DNA of 64,000 nucleotides from Gemmatimonadota bacterium (lineage in GTDB: Bacteria > Gemmatimonadota > Gemmatimonadetes > Gemmatimonadales > Gemmatimonadaceae): contig JADKAQ010000004.1 of the NCBI GenBank assembly GCA_016719105.1, positions 124,001-188,000 of the forward strand. Reading direction: 5' to 3'. Shown here in pieces: positions 1 to 9,000 of this stretch. Made by a program: the position numbers and the translations under genes. The notes below the pieces were generated by a model. The model was not told where the DNA came from, searched no databases, and saw only the letters and a program-made list of their open reading frames with translations. The first letter of the stretch is position 1; each line of letters starts with the position of its first letter.

Positions 1-522
1 GAGGTACGAACCGGCGCTGCTGCGCGTGACGCGGATCCCGCCCCCGGTCTCGTTATGCTGGTAGGACGATGTCGGGGCGTACATGGTGCTGGTCGACGGG
101 TCGTGGATCCATGCGTAGGCGAGACGCCGGGACTCGCTCGTCAGGCGGACGGTCACCGGGACGGTGGCGCTGGCCTGGCCCGCGGTCGCGGTGACGGTGA
201 CGGCACCGTGTCCCTTGCCCACGAGGCGGCCGCCAGATGCAACACTGGCCAGCGCCTCACTGGAGACGGACCAGGTGATGGTGGCGCCCTCCAGCGCTCG
301 ACCGGTCGCGTCACGCGCGTCGGCGACCAGTTGGATGGTGTCGCCCGCATACAGCGGAGCGGCGACCTCCCGCACGGCCAGCGAGGCGACGAGCGCGTTC
401 ACGCCGTCGGGCGCGATCGCGTTGCCGCTCTCGCCCGAGCATGCGCCGACAAGCAGCAGCGTCGCCACGCGCACGACGCGTGACGTCTGACCAACACCGG
501 ATTCGTACGGACGCTTTGACAT
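1..522 (-). CDS. Ig-like domain lipoprotein (partial, cut by left edge)
   Basis: The gene reads leftward from an ATG at 522 and is still open at base 1, so only the first 174 codons are present. The N-terminus has basic residues, a short hydrophobic stretch and a lipobox (V-G-A-C, Cys28), so it should be a lipid-anchored envelope protein. Residues about 38-120 resemble a bacterial Ig-like (Big_2 type) domain, with alternating beta-strand and Gly/Thr-rich text such as VTVTATAGQASATV. A GGGGAG stretch lies about 6 bases before the ATG and supports this start. The function of the missing C-terminal part cannot be judged. A palindrome at 550-563 sits just upstream and may regulate it. Confidence 0.75.
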   Translation of the reverse strand, partial: MSKRPYESGVGQTSRVVRVATLLLVGACSGESGNAIAPDGVNALVASLAVREVAAPLYAGDTIQLVADARDATGRALEGATITWSVSSEALASVASGGRLVGKGHGAVTVTATAGQASATVPVTVRLTSESRRLAYAWIHDPSTSTMYAPTSSYQHNETGGGIRVTRSSAGSYL

Positions 523-549
523 GATCTCCCCCAACGGACACGAAGTCTC

Positions 550-563
550 CTGACACGTGTCAG
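550..563. promoter_or_regulatory. Perfect 14-bp palindrome, possible operator
   Basis: CTGACACGTGTCAG is perfectly self-complementary and contains a central CACGTG. It lies 28 bp upstream of the lipoprotein ATG at 522, a usual place for an operator. No regulator is assigned. Confidence 0.35.
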
Positions 564-614
564 TGTCGGCATCGCGTGGGGGAGAACTGAAACGGCCGCG
601 CCCGGTGAACGAAC

Positions 615-651
615 GTCGGGCCGATCACCCATCCACGGTGACCGGCCCGAC
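615..651 (-). terminator. Hairpin downstream of the E1 alpha/beta gene
   Basis: A 15-bp stem with one mismatch (arms 615-629 and 637-651) and a 7-nt loop lies 24 bp past the stop of the E1 gene. On the minus strand it is followed by GTTCGTTC, so the U-tract is weak. Confidence 0.5.
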
Positions 652-674
652 ATTTGTGATGCGTTCGACGTCGC

Positions 675-2783
675 CTAGTACGTCACGATCTCGCGATAAG
701 CGCGCGTGAAGTCGTCGATCTGTGGAAGGATCGCGTCCTCGAGCTGTGGGGCATAGCCGACAAACGTGTCGGTGCTGGCGACCCGCTTGACGGGAGCGTC
801 GAGCCACGCGAAGCAGTCATCGGCCACGCGAGCGGCGATCTCCGCACCATAGCCCCACGAGATCGAGTCTTCGTAGGCCACGATGACGCGACTCGTCTTC
901 TTCACCGAGGCGTAGACCGTCTCCTGGTCCCACGGCGAGAGCGTGCGCAGGTCGATCACTTCGACGGAGATCCCCTCGTCGGCGATCTGGTTGGCGGCGG
1001 CCAGCGCGCGTTGCACCGTCGCGCCGTATGTGACAAGCGTCACGTCGCTCCCTTCGCGCACGACCTTCGCCTTGCCGAACGGGATCATGAAGTTCGGCCC
1101 GGGATACGCCGCCTTGTTGTAGGTCTGGCGGTAGAGATGCTTGTGCTCGAGGAAGATGACCGGATCGTCGCAGCGAATGGCGGTGCGCAGCAGCCCGTTG
1201 GCATCGAGCGCGGTGGCCGGGCACACGACGCGCAGCCCCGGGTTGTGCGTGAAGAGCGACGCCCCGGTCTGCGAGTGATAGATGGCGCCGCGGATGTAGC
1301 CGCCGTATGTCGTGCGAATGACCACCGGCGCCGCGAAGTGGTTGTTCGAGCGCCAGCGCATCGTGGCCAGCTCGTCGCGGATCTGCATGAAGGCCGGCCA
1401 GATGTAGTCGAAGAACTGGATCTCGACCACCGGCTTGAAGCCGCGCGCCGCCATGCCGATGGCGCGGCCGACGATGTTCGCTTCGGCCAACGGTGAATTG
1501 TAGACGCGCGTCGAGCCAAACTCCTTCTGCAGCCCGTGCGTGACCTTGAACACGCCCCCCTTGCCCTTGACCTTCCCGGCATACGCTTCGCGCGAGACGT
1601 CGGCCACGTCCTCGCCAAACACGACGATGCGCGGGTCGCGCCGCATCTCGTCCTTCATGCAGGCGTTGAGCAGGTCGACCATCGTCGTGGCGTTGCCCGA
1701 GAACTGCGGGTCGTCCTCGGTGTCGAACGACTCGCTCGTCGGGTCGACATCGGGGGAATAGACGGCGAAGTGCACCGTGGAGGCGTCGGGCTGCGGCTGG
1801 CCTAACGCGTCATCGGTTGCGGCGAGGATCTGCGCGTCGACGTCATCACGGATCTGCTGGATCTCCTCGTCGGTCGCGAAGCCGTTCGCCACCAGCCAGA
1901 GCGGGAAGGTGGTGAGCGGGTCGCGCGCGGCATCGGCCGCCCGCTCCTCGGGGGGACGATAGAGCACCTCGTCGTCCGAGAGCGAGTGCGAGTACGGACG
2001 GATGACGTGCGCATGCACGAACGCCGGCCCCTTGCGGTCGCGTACGTGCTGGATGGCGCGCTGCAGTACCTCGTAGCTGGCGAAGAAGTCGCAGCCGTCG
2101 ACCTCCTGGATGTAGAGCCCGGGGAACGAGCTCACCAGCTTGGAAATCGACCCGCCCGCCGTGTTCACCTCGACCGGGACGGAGATCGCGTACTGGTTGT
2201 CCTGGATGACGTAGAGGACCGGGAGCTTCAGGTTCGACGCCGTGTTGAGGCTCTCCCAGAACTCACCCTCACTGGTCGTCCCGTCGCCCGACGCCACGTA
2301 GACGATCTCGTCGGACTGCACCCCCTCGGTCAGCCCCAGCGCGGTGAGGCGCTGGATTCCCTCGGCACAACCGACCGCCTGCAGGAACTGCGTCCCCGTG
2401 GGCGACGAGTTGCTGACGATGTTGAGCGCCTTGTGCCCGAAGTGCGACGGCATTTGCCGCCCGCCGGAGTTAGGGTCGATCGCGGCGCCCACCGCTTCGT
2501 AGAGCATCTCCTCGGGCGTCATCCCGAGGGCGAGGCAGAGCGCGCGATCGCGGTAGTACGTGTAGAACCAGTCGTAGGCCGGACGCAGGAGCAGCCCGGC
2601 CGCGGCCAGCACTGCCTCGTGCCCGGCACCGGAGATCTGGAAGAAGATCTTGTTCTGACGCTTGAGCTGGATCTCCTTGTCGTCGATGCGGCGCGACAGG
2701 AGCATGACCCGATAGGCCCGCTGTAACTGCTCGCGCGAAAGGCCAGAGACGTGCGGACGCTCGGTTCTGGTCGATGTCGCCAT
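675..2783 (-). CDS. 2-oxoacid (branched-chain type) dehydrogenase E1, fused alpha and beta subunits
   Basis: This protein of 702 residues carries the two E1 subunits of a 2-oxoacid dehydrogenase complex in one chain. Residues about 1-345 are the E1-alpha (thiamin diphosphate binding) part, with the TPP motif starting at GDG (166-168) and ending at Asn196 in IQDNQYAIS. Residues about 365-702 are the E1-beta part, with the transketolase-like text VVFGEDVADVSREAYAGK and NSPLAEANIVGRAIGMAARG. The enzyme decarboxylates a 2-oxoacid and passes the acyl group to the lipoyl E2. The alpha half looks more like the branched-chain than the pyruvate type, but the substrate cannot be fixed from sequence. 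No E2 or E3 gene is adjacent, so the complex must be completed elsewhere. The ATG at 2783 has no strong Shine-Dalgarno. Confidence 0.9.
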   Translation of the reverse strand: MATSTRTERPHVSGLSREQLQRAYRVMLLSRRIDDKEIQLKRQNKIFFQISGAGHEAVLAAAGLLLRPAYDWFYTYYRDRALCLALGMTPEEMLYEAVGAAIDPNSGGRQMPSHFGHKALNIVSNSSPTGTQFLQAVGCAEGIQRLTALGLTEGVQSDEIVYVASGDGTTSEGEFWESLNTASNLKLPVLYVIQDNQYAISVPVEVNTAGGSISKLVSSFPGLYIQEVDGCDFFASYEVLQRAIQHVRDRKGPAFVHAHVIRPYSHSLSDDEVLYRPPEERAADAARDPLTTFPLWLVANGFATDEEIQQIRDDVDAQILAATDDALGQPQPDASTVHFAVYSPDVDPTSESFDTEDDPQFSGNATTMVDLLNACMKDEMRRDPRIVVFGEDVADVSREAYAGKVKGKGGVFKVTHGLQKEFGSTRVYNSPLAEANIVGRAIGMAARGFKPVVEIQFFDYIWPAFMQIRDELATMRWRSNNHFAAPVVIRTTYGGYIRGAIYHSQTGASLFTHNPGLRVVCPATALDANGLLRTAIRCDDPVIFLEHKHLYRQTYNKAAYPGPNFMIPFGKAKVVREGSDVTLVTYGATVQRALAAANQIADEGISVEVIDLRTLSPWDQETVYASVKKTSRVIVAYEDSISWGYGAEIAARVADDCFAWLDAPVKRVASTDTFVGYAPQLEDAILPQIDDFTRAYREIVTY

Positions 2784-2854
2784 TGGAATCGCGTGCTGGA
2801 GGAGGGGTGCGGCAATCGCCCAAAGATACGTCGGTCACCCGGAGAGCGAAGACT

Positions 2855-2874
2855 GGGTAGTTCCACTCTTACCC
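2855..2874. promoter_or_regulatory. Small inverted repeat in a divergent intergenic region
   Basis: GGGTA (2855-2859) and TACCC (2870-2874) form a short dyad between the divergent E1 and OmpA-type genes. It could be an operator or chance. Confidence 0.15.
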
Positions 2875-2973
2875 GTACGGGGGGCGATCCCCAGCATTGA
2901 GGGCGCGGCAACGCCTGCGCGACCCGATGCGCCCCGACAGCGCTGCCGCACCCTCCAGTGTGGCGAGGCTTCT

Positions 2974-4200
2974 ATGAAGCGGTTCTGCAAGGTCTTTTCC
3001 TTCATCATGTTGGCCGCGGCTGCGGTGTCGACTCCCGCCCCGGGGCAGAGCATCAAAGACCGGATCAAGCGCAAGGCCGAGGAATCGGTCGGGCGGAAGA
3101 TCGACAAGGCCGTCGACTGCGCCATGGGCGACACCAAGTGCATCGAGAAGGCCAAGTCCGAGGGGAAGACGGTCAACGTCGTCCCGGCGAAGGACACGGT
3201 CCCCAAGAAGGCGGCCGAGGAGGCGAAGGGAACGCCTGGCGAGAAGGGGGCGACGGGCGCCGATGCGCTCAAGCCGGGTGAAGGGGCATGGGCCAACTTC
3301 GACTTCAAGCCGGGCGAACGTGTCCTCTACGCCGATGACTTCATGAAGGACGAAGTCGGCGACTTCCCGCGCTCGCTGGAGTTCGTCAGCGGTTCGATGG
3401 AGATCGTCGAATGGCAGGGGGCCCGCTATCTGCGGGCGATGAGCGACGCGAAGTTCCAGATCGTCTTGCCGCAGCCGCTCGCCACGCGCTACACGCTCGA
3501 ATTCGACCTCGCCGTCCCCGCGGGCGCGCTCTGGATCTCGCCCCTGGACGACGAGCACCTGCAGCGTCTCGAGTTCCACAACGGCGCCCGCATCGGCTAT
3601 CACGAGGATGGGCGCGCGTACACGGGGACCGAGTGGGTCGAGGCCTTCCGCGGCAAGATGTATCGCGCGCGCGTGATGGCCGATGGGCGCTACGTGAAGC
3701 TGTACATCAACGACCAGCGGCTGGCGAACATCCCCAACGGGACCGCCGCGCGCGGCAGCAAGATCCTGTTCTACGTCGATGGCAGCCAGGAGCAGCCGGC
3801 AATGTTCGGGGCCTTCCGGCTCGCCGCCGGTGGGAAGAAGCTGTACGACGCCCTGGCGGAAAAGGGGCGCGTGGTGACGCAGGGGATCTACTTCGATACG
3901 GGCTCCGATCGCATCCGCCCCGAATCGACCCCGACGCTGCGCGAGATCGTGGCGATGCTCAACGAACACGCCGATCTCCGGCTTCTGATCGAGGGGCACA
4001 CCGACAACGTCGGGAATGCCGAGTCGAATCAATCCCTTTCGGAGAAGCGCGCGGCGGCGGTCGTACGGTTCATCACCGAGCAGGGGATCGACGCGGCGCG
4101 ACTCTCGTCGAAGGGGCTCGGCGCCACCAAGCCGGCAGAGCCGAACGACACGCCCGAGGGGCGGCAGAACAATCGACGTGTCGAGTTGGTGAAGATGTAG
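2974..4200 (+). CDS. OmpA-family envelope protein with an N-terminal jelly-roll-like domain
   Basis: This is a secreted protein of 408 residues with a signal peptide at about 1-26 (basic start, then FSFIMLAAAAVSTPAPGQS). A Lys/Glu-rich stretch (about 28-100) follows, then a beta-rich domain (about 110-285) that includes a sugar-binding-like pattern (YTLEFDLAVPAGALWISPL). The C-terminal OmpA-type peptidoglycan-binding domain runs from about 305 to 408. It contains YFDTGSDRIRPES, IEGHTDNVG and the closing NNRRVEL. It probably anchors the outer membrane or a surface complex to peptidoglycan. The ATG at 2974 gives an intact signal peptide. It is transcribed alone, divergently from the E1 gene, with a terminator-like hairpin after it. 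Confidence 0.85.
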   Translation: MKRFCKVFSFIMLAAAAVSTPAPGQSIKDRIKRKAEESVGRKIDKAVDCAMGDTKCIEKAKSEGKTVNVVPAKDTVPKKAAEEAKGTPGEKGATGADALKPGEGAWANFDFKPGERVLYADDFMKDEVGDFPRSLEFVSGSMEIVEWQGARYLRAMSDAKFQIVLPQPLATRYTLEFDLAVPAGALWISPLDDEHLQRLEFHNGARIGYHEDGRAYTGTEWVEAFRGKMYRARVMADGRYVKLYINDQRLANIPNGTAARGSKILFYVDGSQEQPAMFGAFRLAAGGKKLYDALAEKGRVVTQGIYFDTGSDRIRPESTPTLREIVAMLNEHADLRLLIEGHTDNVGNAESNQSLSEKRAAAVVRFITEQGIDAARLSSKGLGATKPAEPNDTPEGRQNNRRVELVKM

Positions 4201-4243
4201 GATGCGTTTGCGCCTCGATGTGGCGCGTGCGCTGCGAAAACCA

Positions 4244-4277
4244 CGGTGTTTCCCCTCCATTAGGGTGGGGAAAACCG
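4244..4277 (+). terminator. Terminator-like hairpin after the OmpA-family gene
   Basis: Arms CGGTGTTTCCCC (4244-4255) and GGGGAAAACCG (4267-4277) pair with one bulge around an 11-nt loop. There is no T-run afterwards. Confidence 0.4.
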
Positions 4278-4350
4278 CTTGAGACCGGACGTGCGTCGTG
4301 GCATCCGTCCTGCTCCGATGTGCTGCACGCCACTTTGAGGAGTTCCCTGC

Positions 4351-4833
4351 ATGCCCGCCCCCAGCAAGCCCTGCATCTTCTGCGACCTGATCAACGGGGC
4401 GGGAGAGGTCTCGATCTGCTACGAGGACTCGAGCGCGATCGCCTTCATGGACATTCAGCCCGTCAATCTCGGGCACGTCCTGGTCGTTCCGCGCGAGCAC
4501 TTCGAGTCGTTGAGCGACATTCCGCCAGAACTGGCCATGCACCTCTTTGACGTGGCGCTGCGCCTCTCGCCCGTCGTGCGGCGGCTCAATGGGGCCGACG
4601 ACATGAACCTGGTGGTGAATTCGGGGACGGCGGCGGGGCAGAACGTCTTTCACTACCACGTGCACCTCATCCCCAGAAAGAACGGGGATGGATTCGACAT
4701 TCCGCTCCCCTTCCCGGGGTCGACGATGCCCGATCGCACGCTGCTCGACGCGATGGCCGTCCGCATGATCGCCGAACTGCGCGACCCGGTGCGCCAGCAG
4801 ATCGCCCGGCGGCTCACGGTGATGAGCGCCTAG
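4351..4833 (+). CDS. HIT (histidine triad) family nucleotide hydrolase or transferase
   Basis: This protein of 160 residues has the histidine-triad motif HYHVHLIPR (about 101-109). The catalytic central His attacks the alpha-phosphate of a nucleotide ester, as in Hint/HinT enzymes. An N-terminal CIFCDLI supplies the Cys pair of the family's zinc site. GHVLVVPREHFESL is the usual HIT strand-helix text. Length and layout are typical. A GAGG Shine-Dalgarno lies about 9 bases before the ATG. It is probably a single-gene unit in the cytoplasm; the substrate is unknown. Confidence 0.9.
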   Translation: MPAPSKPCIFCDLINGAGEVSICYEDSSAIAFMDIQPVNLGHVLVVPREHFESLSDIPPELAMHLFDVALRLSPVVRRLNGADDMNLVVNSGTAAGQNVFHYHVHLIPRKNGDGFDIPLPFPGSTMPDRTLLDAMAVRMIAELRDPVRQQIARRLTVMSA

Positions 4834-4880
4834 GGCGCCGCGACACGTCAGGCACGTGTTCGGTCGTCGCGGACGACACT

Positions 4881-4904
4881 GAGGCCGCCCTCCGGGGCGG
4901 CCTC
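4881..4904 (+). terminator. Intrinsic-type terminator after the HIT gene
   Basis: A perfect 10-bp stem GAGGCCGCCC/GGGCGGCCTC with a TCCG tetraloop lies 48 bp after the stop, followed by GTTGCGTTG. Confidence 0.6.
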
Positions 4905-4976
4905 GTTGCGTTGCGCGCGTCTGTGGTCGGGGGGAGGGGGCGACGTCTCGAGCGCGTTGCAGTTTCGACCGGGACC

Positions 4977-5135
4977 TTGCGCGCCGCGCCGCGGTATCTC
5001 ATAAGTACCCTAACGCGGGTCCGACGACCCCCGCATAACGGGAGGACGATGCCGGGAGTGTGTTCACACGCTTCGTGCGAACCGACCATGCCGCGACACC
5101 GATCGCGGCATCTGGCATCGTCTCCCCTCCACTCG
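4977..5135 (+). promoter_or_regulatory. Putative promoter and structured leader of the HNH gene
   Basis: A weak promoter-like pair TTGCGC (4977-4982), 17 bp, CATAAG (5000-5005) is followed by a perfect 9-bp hairpin (ATGCCGCGA 5088-5096 with TCGCGGCAT 5103-5111). No protein reading frame convinces here. Together with the terminator that follows, this looks like a small RNA or an attenuating leader. Confidence 0.3.
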
Positions 5136-5180
5136 CGACACCCCGCCCCGGCCAGCCCGGGGCGGGGTGTCGTCTTTTCC
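5136..5180 (+). terminator. Strong rho-independent terminator just before the HNH start codon
   Basis: A perfect 16-bp stem (5136-5151 with 5157-5172) and a 5-nt loop CCAGC are followed at once by TCTTTTCC. It is the strongest terminator in the window. It ends only 11 bases before the HNH gene's ATG, with no open gene before it that needs ending, so premature termination is plausible. Confidence 0.75.
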
Positions 5181-5191
5181 GGCGAGGTGCA

Positions 5192-5599
5192 ATGTCTCGA
5201 CGTGGGATTCTCCGGGTGGTCCATCCTCGCGCGCCGCGCGGCCGTCGTCCCGACGACACGCGCGCCCGTCACCTGCACTTTCGTGACGTCAAACGTGCAC
5301 TCAAGCATGCCGCAATGCGCGACTGCGGACGGCGGTGCGTGTACTGCGCCGACCGGCTCGCCCTGGATGAAGCCACCTTGGACCACGTCTACCCGCTGGC
5401 GCGCGGCGGGACCCACGCCTTCGGCAACGTCGTGACCGCCTGTGCCAGGTGCAATCGGCTCAAGGGTGACATGCTCCCGCACGAGTTCTTCGCCCGTTTT
5501 CCCTGGGCGGGGGCCAACTTCGTCCGCTACGCGCGCGCGGTGCACCGTGCCCTCAAGCGTGGGGCTCGGCGGGCGGTGAGCCTGGCGTACGCCGCCTAG
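5192..5599 (+). CDS. HNH endonuclease
   Basis: This small protein of 135 residues has the HNH core. CVYC supplies the first zinc Cys pair, LDHVYPLARGG the catalytic His, and NVVTACARCNRLKGD the Asn and second Cys pair. These proteins cut DNA through a single-metal beta-beta-alpha site; stand-alone copies are often of unknown role. The ATG at 5192 is chosen because GCGAGG lies 5 bases before it and because an in-frame start further upstream (5060) would read through the terminator stem. The start of the protein is Arg-rich. No methylase or restriction partner is adjacent. Confidence 0.8.
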   Translation: MSRRGILRVVHPRAPRGRRPDDTRARHLHFRDVKRALKHAAMRDCGRRCVYCADRLALDEATLDHVYPLARGGTHAFGNVVTACARCNRLKGDMLPHEFFARFPWAGANFVRYARAVHRALKRGARRAVSLAYAA

Positions 5600-5604
5600 C
5601 AGCT

Positions 5605-5645
5605 GCGCTGAGCAGCCGCCGCGCTGAGTAGCCGCCGCGCTGAGC
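5605..5645. repeat. 16-bp tandem repeat, 2.5 copies
   Basis: GCGCTGAGYAGCCGCC occurs at 5605-5620 and 5621-5636 and in part at 5637-5645, immediately after the HNH stop codon. Confidence 0.7.
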
Positions 5646-6019
5646 GTCGTGCCGAGCGGTCACCGTTAGGGGGCGCCCCTCCTGAGCTCGGCCGGGGACG
5701 GTCCTTGCGGCCGCTCCGGCCCGCTTCGCCGCGTATGCATCACTGCCGCCGAAGCGACGCGCGCGTGCCACACCTCGTTTGGGGTGCCCGGAGACCCGTC
5801 AGCCGCCCTTCCAGCCTTCGGTCCCGTTTCTGGAAGTGCGGGAGATGCCGATGGTCCCTGGCGTCGCATTCGGTCATTTTGTCCGACGGGGTCGGGCAGG
5901 ATGTCCGGATCCTGCGCTCCCTCGTGGAGGGAGGGCATGAAGGCGCCGCGTCAGGGCGCTGCTGAAGACGTGCCGCCCGTGGTGACCTATGGCACGGGAT
6001 TTTCTTCTAGTTAGGCGCC
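5646..6019. other. Gene-free stretch before the giant surface protein
   Basis: No credible coding frame is seen. It holds one CGTTAGG word (5664-5670) and two hairpins, GCAGGAT/ATCCTGC (5896-5902 with 5909-5915) and CTCCCT/AGGGAG near 5917-5934. This may be the 5' leader of the large gene; no known riboswitch class was recognised. Confidence 0.4.
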
Positions 6020-9000
6020 GTGTTGTCTCTCTCCCCACCGCAATTCCGAATGTTCCCGATCGCTAACGTCCCTGCGTCCGCGCAGGCTTTCGTCCTTTGG
6101 TTCGCTGCGGCGGTCGCCCTCGCCGTTCCCGCCGGTCCCCTGGCGGCCCAGCGTCTCGCGCCGCAGGGACCGGCGATCGGCAATGTGCGGGCGATGGCCT
6201 ATCCCGCTACCGGGTTCGTGGGGGCCCCCGCGCGCGCCGCGCGGGTCGCCGACGCCACGACACCGGCCGGGGGGCGCTCGGCGGGGCGAGTGGAGCGTGC
6301 GCTCTTCGCGCAGCTCTTCAGCGGGAGCCTGATCAAGACGGTGACGGACTTGAACGGCGGGAACGTGATGCCGGGCGACGTCCTCGAGTACGTCATCACG
6401 GCGACCAACACGGGGCCGCACGACGCGCTCTTCTCGATCCTGTACGACACGATCCCCGCCAACACGACGTACCAGAGCAACTCGCTGCGCATCCTGACGG
6501 GGCCTAACGCGGGGGCCAAGACCGACGCCACCAACGACGACCAGGCGCAGTACGACGTCGCCCCGCGACGCGTGCGCTTCCGGCTCGGGGTGGGCGCGAC
6601 CGGCGCGAAGAACGGCACCATCGCACCCGGGGCGTCGACGTCGCTGAGCTTTCGCGTCACGATCAATGGCGCGACGGCGCCGGGCACGGTCATCAGCAAC
6701 ATCGCGACGATCACGTACACCGACACGGTCGACAAGCAGTTCGAGATTCACCAGAAGTCGCTCCCCGTAGGGGGGCTCGTGACCGGCGAACCGACCGACA
6801 TCACGGTGACCGTCCCGGACCTCACCATTGCCAAGTCGCACAGCGGGTCGTTCACGCGCGGCAAGAGCGCGACCTACACGTTGGCCGTCTCGAACATCGG
6901 CAACGGCGGCAGCACCGCCGCGATCTCGGTCAGCGACGTCCTCCCGGCCGGCCTGACGCCGACGGCGGCGAGCGGCACGGGGTGGTCGTGTACCATCGCT
7001 GCCCAAACCGTGAGTTGCACCAACCCCGGGCCGGTCGCTGCCGGGGCGAGCCTGGCTCCCATCACGCTCACCGTCGACGTCACGGCCACGGCCCCGTCGT
7101 CGCTCACCAACACCGCGACGGTGTCGGGCGGGGGCGAAACCAACACGGGGAACAACAGCGCGTCCGACCTCACCACGGTCGTCGACCCGCTGATCGACCT
7201 CGCGATCACCAAGACGGAGCCCTCGGCATCGGTCACCGTCGGCAGCAACATGACGTACACGATCGGGGTCGCCAACGTGTCGAGCGACGCGACGATCGGC
7301 CCGATCACCGTGACCGACATCCTCCCGGCGGGGCTCACCTACGTGGGGGTCAGCGCGACGGGATGGAGCTGCGGCATTGCCGGCCAGACGCTGACGTGTA
7401 CGTACCCGACCGCGCTCGCTGGCGGAGCCTCGCTGCCGGACATCCTGCTCACGGTGAGCGTGGGGGCGGCGGCTGCTCCGCTCGTCACGAACATCGCGAC
7501 CGTCTCCACGACGGTTCCCGACGCCGTCCCAGGCAACAACTCGGCGTCCGAGGCCACGCCGGTGGTCGTGCCGGCTCCCGACCTCACGCTCGCGAAGGCG
7601 GCAACCGGCCCCTTCACCGTCGGCGCGAACGCCAGCTACACGCTCACCGTGTCCAACGTGGGGACGTCGGCCACGACCGGGGCGATCTCGGTCACCGACA
7701 TCCTCCCGGCGGGGCTCACCTTCGTGTCGGCGACCGGGACCGGGTGGACCTGTTCGCACGCGGCGGGGACCGTCAGCTGCTCGACGCCGGGACCGGTCGC
7801 CAATGGGGCATCGCTCCCGGCCATCACGCTGACGGTGGACGTGGGCGCGGCCGCCGCGCCGAGCGTGCTGAACGCGGCGACGGTCTCCACGACCGGCGAC
7901 GGCAATGCGACCAACAACACGGGGAGCGTGACGACGCCGGTGAGTGCCCCGGCCTCGATCGATCTCGCGATCGCCAAGACGCACAGCGGGACCTTCGTCG
8001 TCGGCACGACGAACAGCTTCACCCTCACCGTGTCCAACGTCGGGACGTTGCCGACGACGGGCGCCGTGACGGTCACCGACATCCTTCCGACGGGACTCAC
8101 CTACAGTTCGGCAACGGGGAGCGGCTGGACTTGCGGGAACGCCGGTGCCACGGTCACGTGCACGAACCCCGGCCCCATCGCGGCCGGCGCGTCGACGGCG
8201 ATCACGCTCACGGTGACCGTAGGTGCCGCGGCGCTCCCGACGGTGACCAACACCGCGTCGGTCGCGACGGCCGGCGACACCAACGGGGCCAACGACAGCG
8301 CCAGCGATCCGGTCACGGTCGGTGCCCCCGACCTCACGATTGCGAAGACGGCGTCGTCGGCCTTCACGATCGGCAGCAATGCGACCTACGCGCTGGCCGT
8401 CTCGAACGTCTCGACGACGGCGACGACGGCGAGCATTTCGGTGAGCGATGTCCTCCCGGCCGGCCTGACCTTCGTCTCGGCCACCGGAACCGGCTGGACG
8501 TGCGGGCACGCCGCTGGAACCGTCAGCTGCACGCACCCCGGCCCGGTGGCCGGCGGGGCGGCGCTCCCGGTCATCACTCTCACGGTGGCGGTCGGTGCCC
8601 CGGCCGCGCCGAGCGTGACGAACACCGCCACGGTCAGCACGGCGGGCGACACCAACGCGGGCAACAACGCGTCGAGCGCGCTCACCCCGGTAACGTCGGC
8701 CCCCGTCCTCGACCTCTCCATCGCCAAGAGCCACAGCGGGACCTTCGCGGTGGGGGCGAGCGGCAGCTACACGCTCACCGTCCGCAACGTCGGCACGATT
8801 CCGACCACCGGCGCGATTACCGTCAGCGACAACCTCCCCGCCGGACTCACCTACCGCTCGGCGACGGGCACCGGGTGGAGCTGCGGCGCGGTGGGCGCGC
8901 TCGTCACCTGCACCAACGCCGGTCCGCTGGCGACCGGGGCGACGAGCACGATCACCCTCGTCGTCGACGTCAACGCCGCGGCGATCCCCTCGATCATCAA

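Noticed and set aside
5192..5599. A restriction-modification system around the HNH gene
   Set aside because: No methyltransferase, specificity or other restriction gene is adjacent, so HNH alone does not support one.
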